Position numbers and translations under genes: made by a program. A stretch of 64,000 bases of DNA from assembly GCF_030499535.1 (NCBI RefSeq), contig NZ_JASTLB010000001.1, forward strand, positions 5,828,001 to 5,892,000. The letters run 5' to 3'. The notes under the pieces are model-generated. The model was not told where the DNA came from, made no database searches, and saw only the letters and a list, made by a program, of their open reading frames with translations. Numbering within the stretch: position 1 is the stretch's first letter; each line of letters begins with the position of its first letter. Positions 62,233 to 64,000 of the stretch are shown here, one piece after another. Source of the stretch: Streptomyces sp. TG1A-8. Its GTDB lineage: Bacteria; Actinomycetota; Actinomycetes; Streptomycetales; Streptomycetaceae.

Positions 62233-62690
62233 CCGCACCGAAGGCCACCGGCGGCACGGGTACGAACAAGGAGGACAAGAGGGACAAGGGGGACAAGGGG
62301 GAGCTGAACTGGCTCCTCGACGACCTCGTCGACCGGGTCGCCAGCATCCGCAAGGCCGTCATCCTCTCCGGGGACGGCCTGCCCACGGGAGTGTCCAAGG
62401 ACCTGACCCGCGAGGACGGCGAACACCTGGCCGCCGTCGCGTCCGGTTTCCACAGCCTGGCCAAGGGCGTGGGCCGTCACTTCGACGCGGGCGGCGTCCG
62501 GCAGACCGTCGTCGAGCTGGACGACGCCTTCCTGTTCGTGACCGCCGCCGGGGACGGCAGCTGCCTGGCCGTGCTGTCGGACGCCGACTCCGACGTCGGC
62601 CAGGTCGCCTACGAGATGACCCTCCTGGTCAAGCGGGTCGGTGCGCACCTGGGCACGGCTCCGCGCGCCGAGCTGCCCGCGGGCGGGTAG
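62229..62690 (+). CDS. Roadblock/LC7 domain protein (CvnB-like)
   Basis: 153 residues. A Lys/Asp/Gly-rich head (MTAPKATGGTGTNKEDKRDKGDKG) is followed by the roadblock/LC7 fold (LNWLLDDLVDRVASIRKAVILSGDGLPTGVSKDLTREDGEHLAAVASGFHSLAKG). These proteins partner small GTPases of the MglA/Rab type. The ATG overlaps the kinase stop. Second conservon member; expected to modulate the GTPase encoded downstream. Confidence 0.92.
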   Translation: MTAPKATGGTGTNKEDKRDKGDKGELNWLLDDLVDRVASIRKAVILSGDGLPTGVSKDLTREDGEHLAAVASGFHSLAKGVGRHFDAGGVRQTVVELDDAFLFVTAAGDGSCLAVLSDADSDVGQVAYEMTLLVKRVGAHLGTAPRAELPAGG

Positions 62691-62699
62691 TGGGACGGC

Positions 62700-63095
62700 A
62701 TGAGCGGAGACGGTCAGGCAGGAAGCCACTGGTTCGACGACGAGGCGGGACCGGTCGTCCGTCCGTACGCCATGACGCGTGGCCGCACCACGAGCCCGGC
62801 CCAGCACCGCCTCGACCTGATCGCGGTGGTCGTCACGGAGCCCGGCGCCGACGACGCCGAGGCGGACACGACGCTCTCCCCGGAACACGTGGACATCGTC
62901 CGGCTCTGCCGGGACGCGCCGCAGTCGGTCGCCGAACTCGCCGCGGAGCTCGACCTGCCCACCGGAGTGGTGCGCGTCCTCATCGGAGACCTCGTGCACG
63001 CGGAACTCGTCCACGTGACGCGTCCGGTGCCCCCGGCCGAGCTGCCGGACGAGAGCATCCTGCGTGACGTGATCGCCGGCCTCCGGGCGCTGTGA
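62700..63095 (+). CDS. DUF742 protein (CvnC-like)
   Basis: 131 residues: N-terminal GPVVRPYAMTRGRTTSPAQHRLDLIAVV and a helix-turn-helix-like region (VDIVRLCRDAPQSVAELAAELDLPTGVVRVLIGDLV). DUF742 members are the third component of conservons. Starts 9 bp after the LC7 gene. Confidence 0.92.
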   Translation: MSGDGQAGSHWFDDEAGPVVRPYAMTRGRTTSPAQHRLDLIAVVVTEPGADDAEADTTLSPEHVDIVRLCRDAPQSVAELAAELDLPTGVVRVLIGDLVHAELVHVTRPVPPAELPDESILRDVIAGLRAL

Positions 63096-63292
63096 CCGGC
63101 GTGGAAGCGCGAGCGGTGACGGGCCGGCGGCTGCCAACCGGCCGGGGCGGCACCCCCGCCGGTGCCGTCGCGCGTGGCCCGGACGGCCGGCCGGCCGCGG
63201 ACGGACCGCCGTCCCGCGGTCCCGGCCGGCACGCGCCCACCGCCGTCACCGGCGCACGCGAGGAACCCCTCGGTGCTGACCGGCCGCGGTGA
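63092..63292 (+). CDS. Possible 66-residue Pro/Arg/Gly-rich ORF in the CvnC-CvnD gap
   Basis: GTG at 63092 overlaps the DUF742 stop (GTGA) and encodes a 66-residue low-complexity peptide. Nothing resembles a known fold. It may be real and coupled, or simply GC-rich spacer. The interval 63096-63399 is unusual because cvnC and cvnD normally overlap or nearly so. Confidence 0.25.
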   Translation: MTGVEARAVTGRRLPTGRGGTPAGAVARGPDGRPAADGPPSRGPGRHAPTAVTGAREEPLGADRPR

Positions 63293-63399
63293 GCACCCGC
63301 CTCCGCGGCGCCCCGCGTGGCCCACGGGAACCAAGAACCCGGTGGCGGCGGCTACGGCCGACCGCCGCCCGAACACCCAGCAAGCAGGAGAAGAGACCG

Positions 63400-64000
63400 A
63401 TGATCTTCGGGCGTTCCGAGCGCGGCAGGTCCCTGGTGGAGCCCGTCACGCTCAAGATCCTGGTGGCCGGCGGCTTCGGCGTGGGCAAGACGACCCTGGT
63501 CGGCGCGGTCAGCGAGATCAGACCGCTGCGCACCGAGGAGCTGCTGACCGAGGCCGGGCGTCCGGTCGACGACACCACCGGCGTGGAGGCCAAGCACACC
63601 ACCACCGTGGCCATGGACTTCGGCCGCATCACCGTGCGCGAGGGGCTGGTGCTGTACCTGTTCGGGACGCCCGGGCAGGAACGGTTCTGGTTCATGTGGG
63701 ACGAGCTGTCCGAGGGCGCCCTCGCCGCCGTGGTGCTCGCCGACACACGCCGCTTGGAGGACTGCTTCGCCGCCGTCGACTACTTCGAACGGCGGTCCAT
63801 CCCCTTCCTCGTCGGCATCAACTGCTTCGACGGTGCCGCCCGTTACCCCGCCGACGCCGTCCGGCGGGCACTCGACCTGGACGGGGACGTCCCGCTGGTG
63901 CTGTGCGACGCCCGCGACCGGGAGTCGGTGAAGGAGGTGCTCGTCCGCGTCGTCCAGCACGCGATGGGGTACACCGCCGACCGCCGGCGGGCCGTCACCA
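63400..64000 (+). CDS. Conservon GTP/ATP-binding protein (CvnD-like), cut at window end
   Basis: The ATG at 63400 gives MIFGRSERGRSLVEPVTLKILVAGGFGVGKTTLVGAV. The P-loop GGFGVGKT and the later LYLFGTPGQERFWFMWDE (G3, DxPG-like) identify a small Ras-like GTPase of the MglA/CvnD type. 200 codons are visible to the last base with no stop, close to the usual 195-205 residues, so only the last few are missing. GAGAAGAG precedes the ATG. Fourth conservon member. Confidence 0.92.
   Translation, partial: MIFGRSERGRSLVEPVTLKILVAGGFGVGKTTLVGAVSEIRPLRTEELLTEAGRPVDDTTGVEAKHTTTVAMDFGRITVREGLVLYLFGTPGQERFWFMWDELSEGALAAVVLADTRRLEDCFAAVDYFERRSIPFLVGINCFDGAARYPADAVRRALDLDGDVPLVLCDARDRESVKEVLVRVVQHAMGYTADRRRAVT

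Overview
The window is about 64 kb of very GC-rich actinobacterial chromosome. Gene content, GTG starts, leaderless promoters and near-universal third-position G/C point to Streptomyces. The order fmt-rsmB-rpe ... guaB1 ... rib/his ... ppm-fxsA-rbpA matches, from memory, the core region around SCO1473 down to SCO1400 of S. coelicolor. No tRNA, rRNA, CRISPR array, transposase or phage module was seen.

Layout. 1-6.1 kb: housekeeping genes (fmt C-terminus, rsmB, rpe, a sugar-sensing regulator, a barstar-like inhibitor, guaB1). 6.3-10.4 kb: an Lrp regulator, a nitrilase-superfamily amidohydrolase and a tryptophan/phenylalanine monooxygenase-like flavoenzyme, probably an aromatic amino acid to arylacetamide to arylacetate route, then a DUF5995 gene. 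10.5-15.2 kb: an NCS2 nucleobase permease, a thioesterase, and a divergent MFS/ROK pair with a palindromic operator. 15.3-20.5 kb: a DasR-like half-relic site, an FMN riboswitch and ribE-ribM-ribBA-ribH, then hisE-hisG and a PH-domain protein. 20.6-23.2 kb: two coupled CNNM/CorC-type membrane proteins. 23.2-30.7 kb: an EccA-like AAA protein, a frameshifted uridine kinase, an APC permease and a Tat-exported C39-type peptidase. 31-41 kb: acyl-CoA dehydrogenase, a second Lrp gene, an amidohydrolase, ppm, fxsA, rbpA with a textbook sigma-R promoter, a decayed UMF1-type MFS gene, a GDPD phosphodiesterase and a MocR regulator. 41.3-45.6 kb: an HerA/FtsK-like protein with a degenerate P-loop plus a 64-residue membrane partner, then ankyrin and HEAT proteins. 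45.6-51 kb: pxpCBA (5-oxoprolinase), a DUF1445/UPF0317 gene that looks frameshifted, an MFS transporter and a divergent GntR regulator, consistent with D-glutamate/5-oxoproline use. 51-58.3 kb: a three-gene SMC complex (kleisin-like, KITE-like and a 1575-residue SMC-like ATPase) with no adjacent JetD-type nuclease. 58.4-64 kb: a membrane protein, then a conservon (nitrate/nitrite-sensor-like histidine kinase, roadblock/LC7, DUF742, GTPase cut by the window end).

The strongest candidate for an undescribed system is the SMC trio at 51.0-58.3 kb. It has the subunit architecture of MukBEF or Wadjet JetABC, but it lacks the cleavage subunit and has Asp-Asn where the Walker B Asp-Glu is expected. 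Three genes carry disruptions (25.5-26.2, 37.9-38.6 and 47.9-48.8 kb). Two of these lie in G or CG runs and could be sequencing errors; the third also has a large internal deletion and is a real pseudogene.
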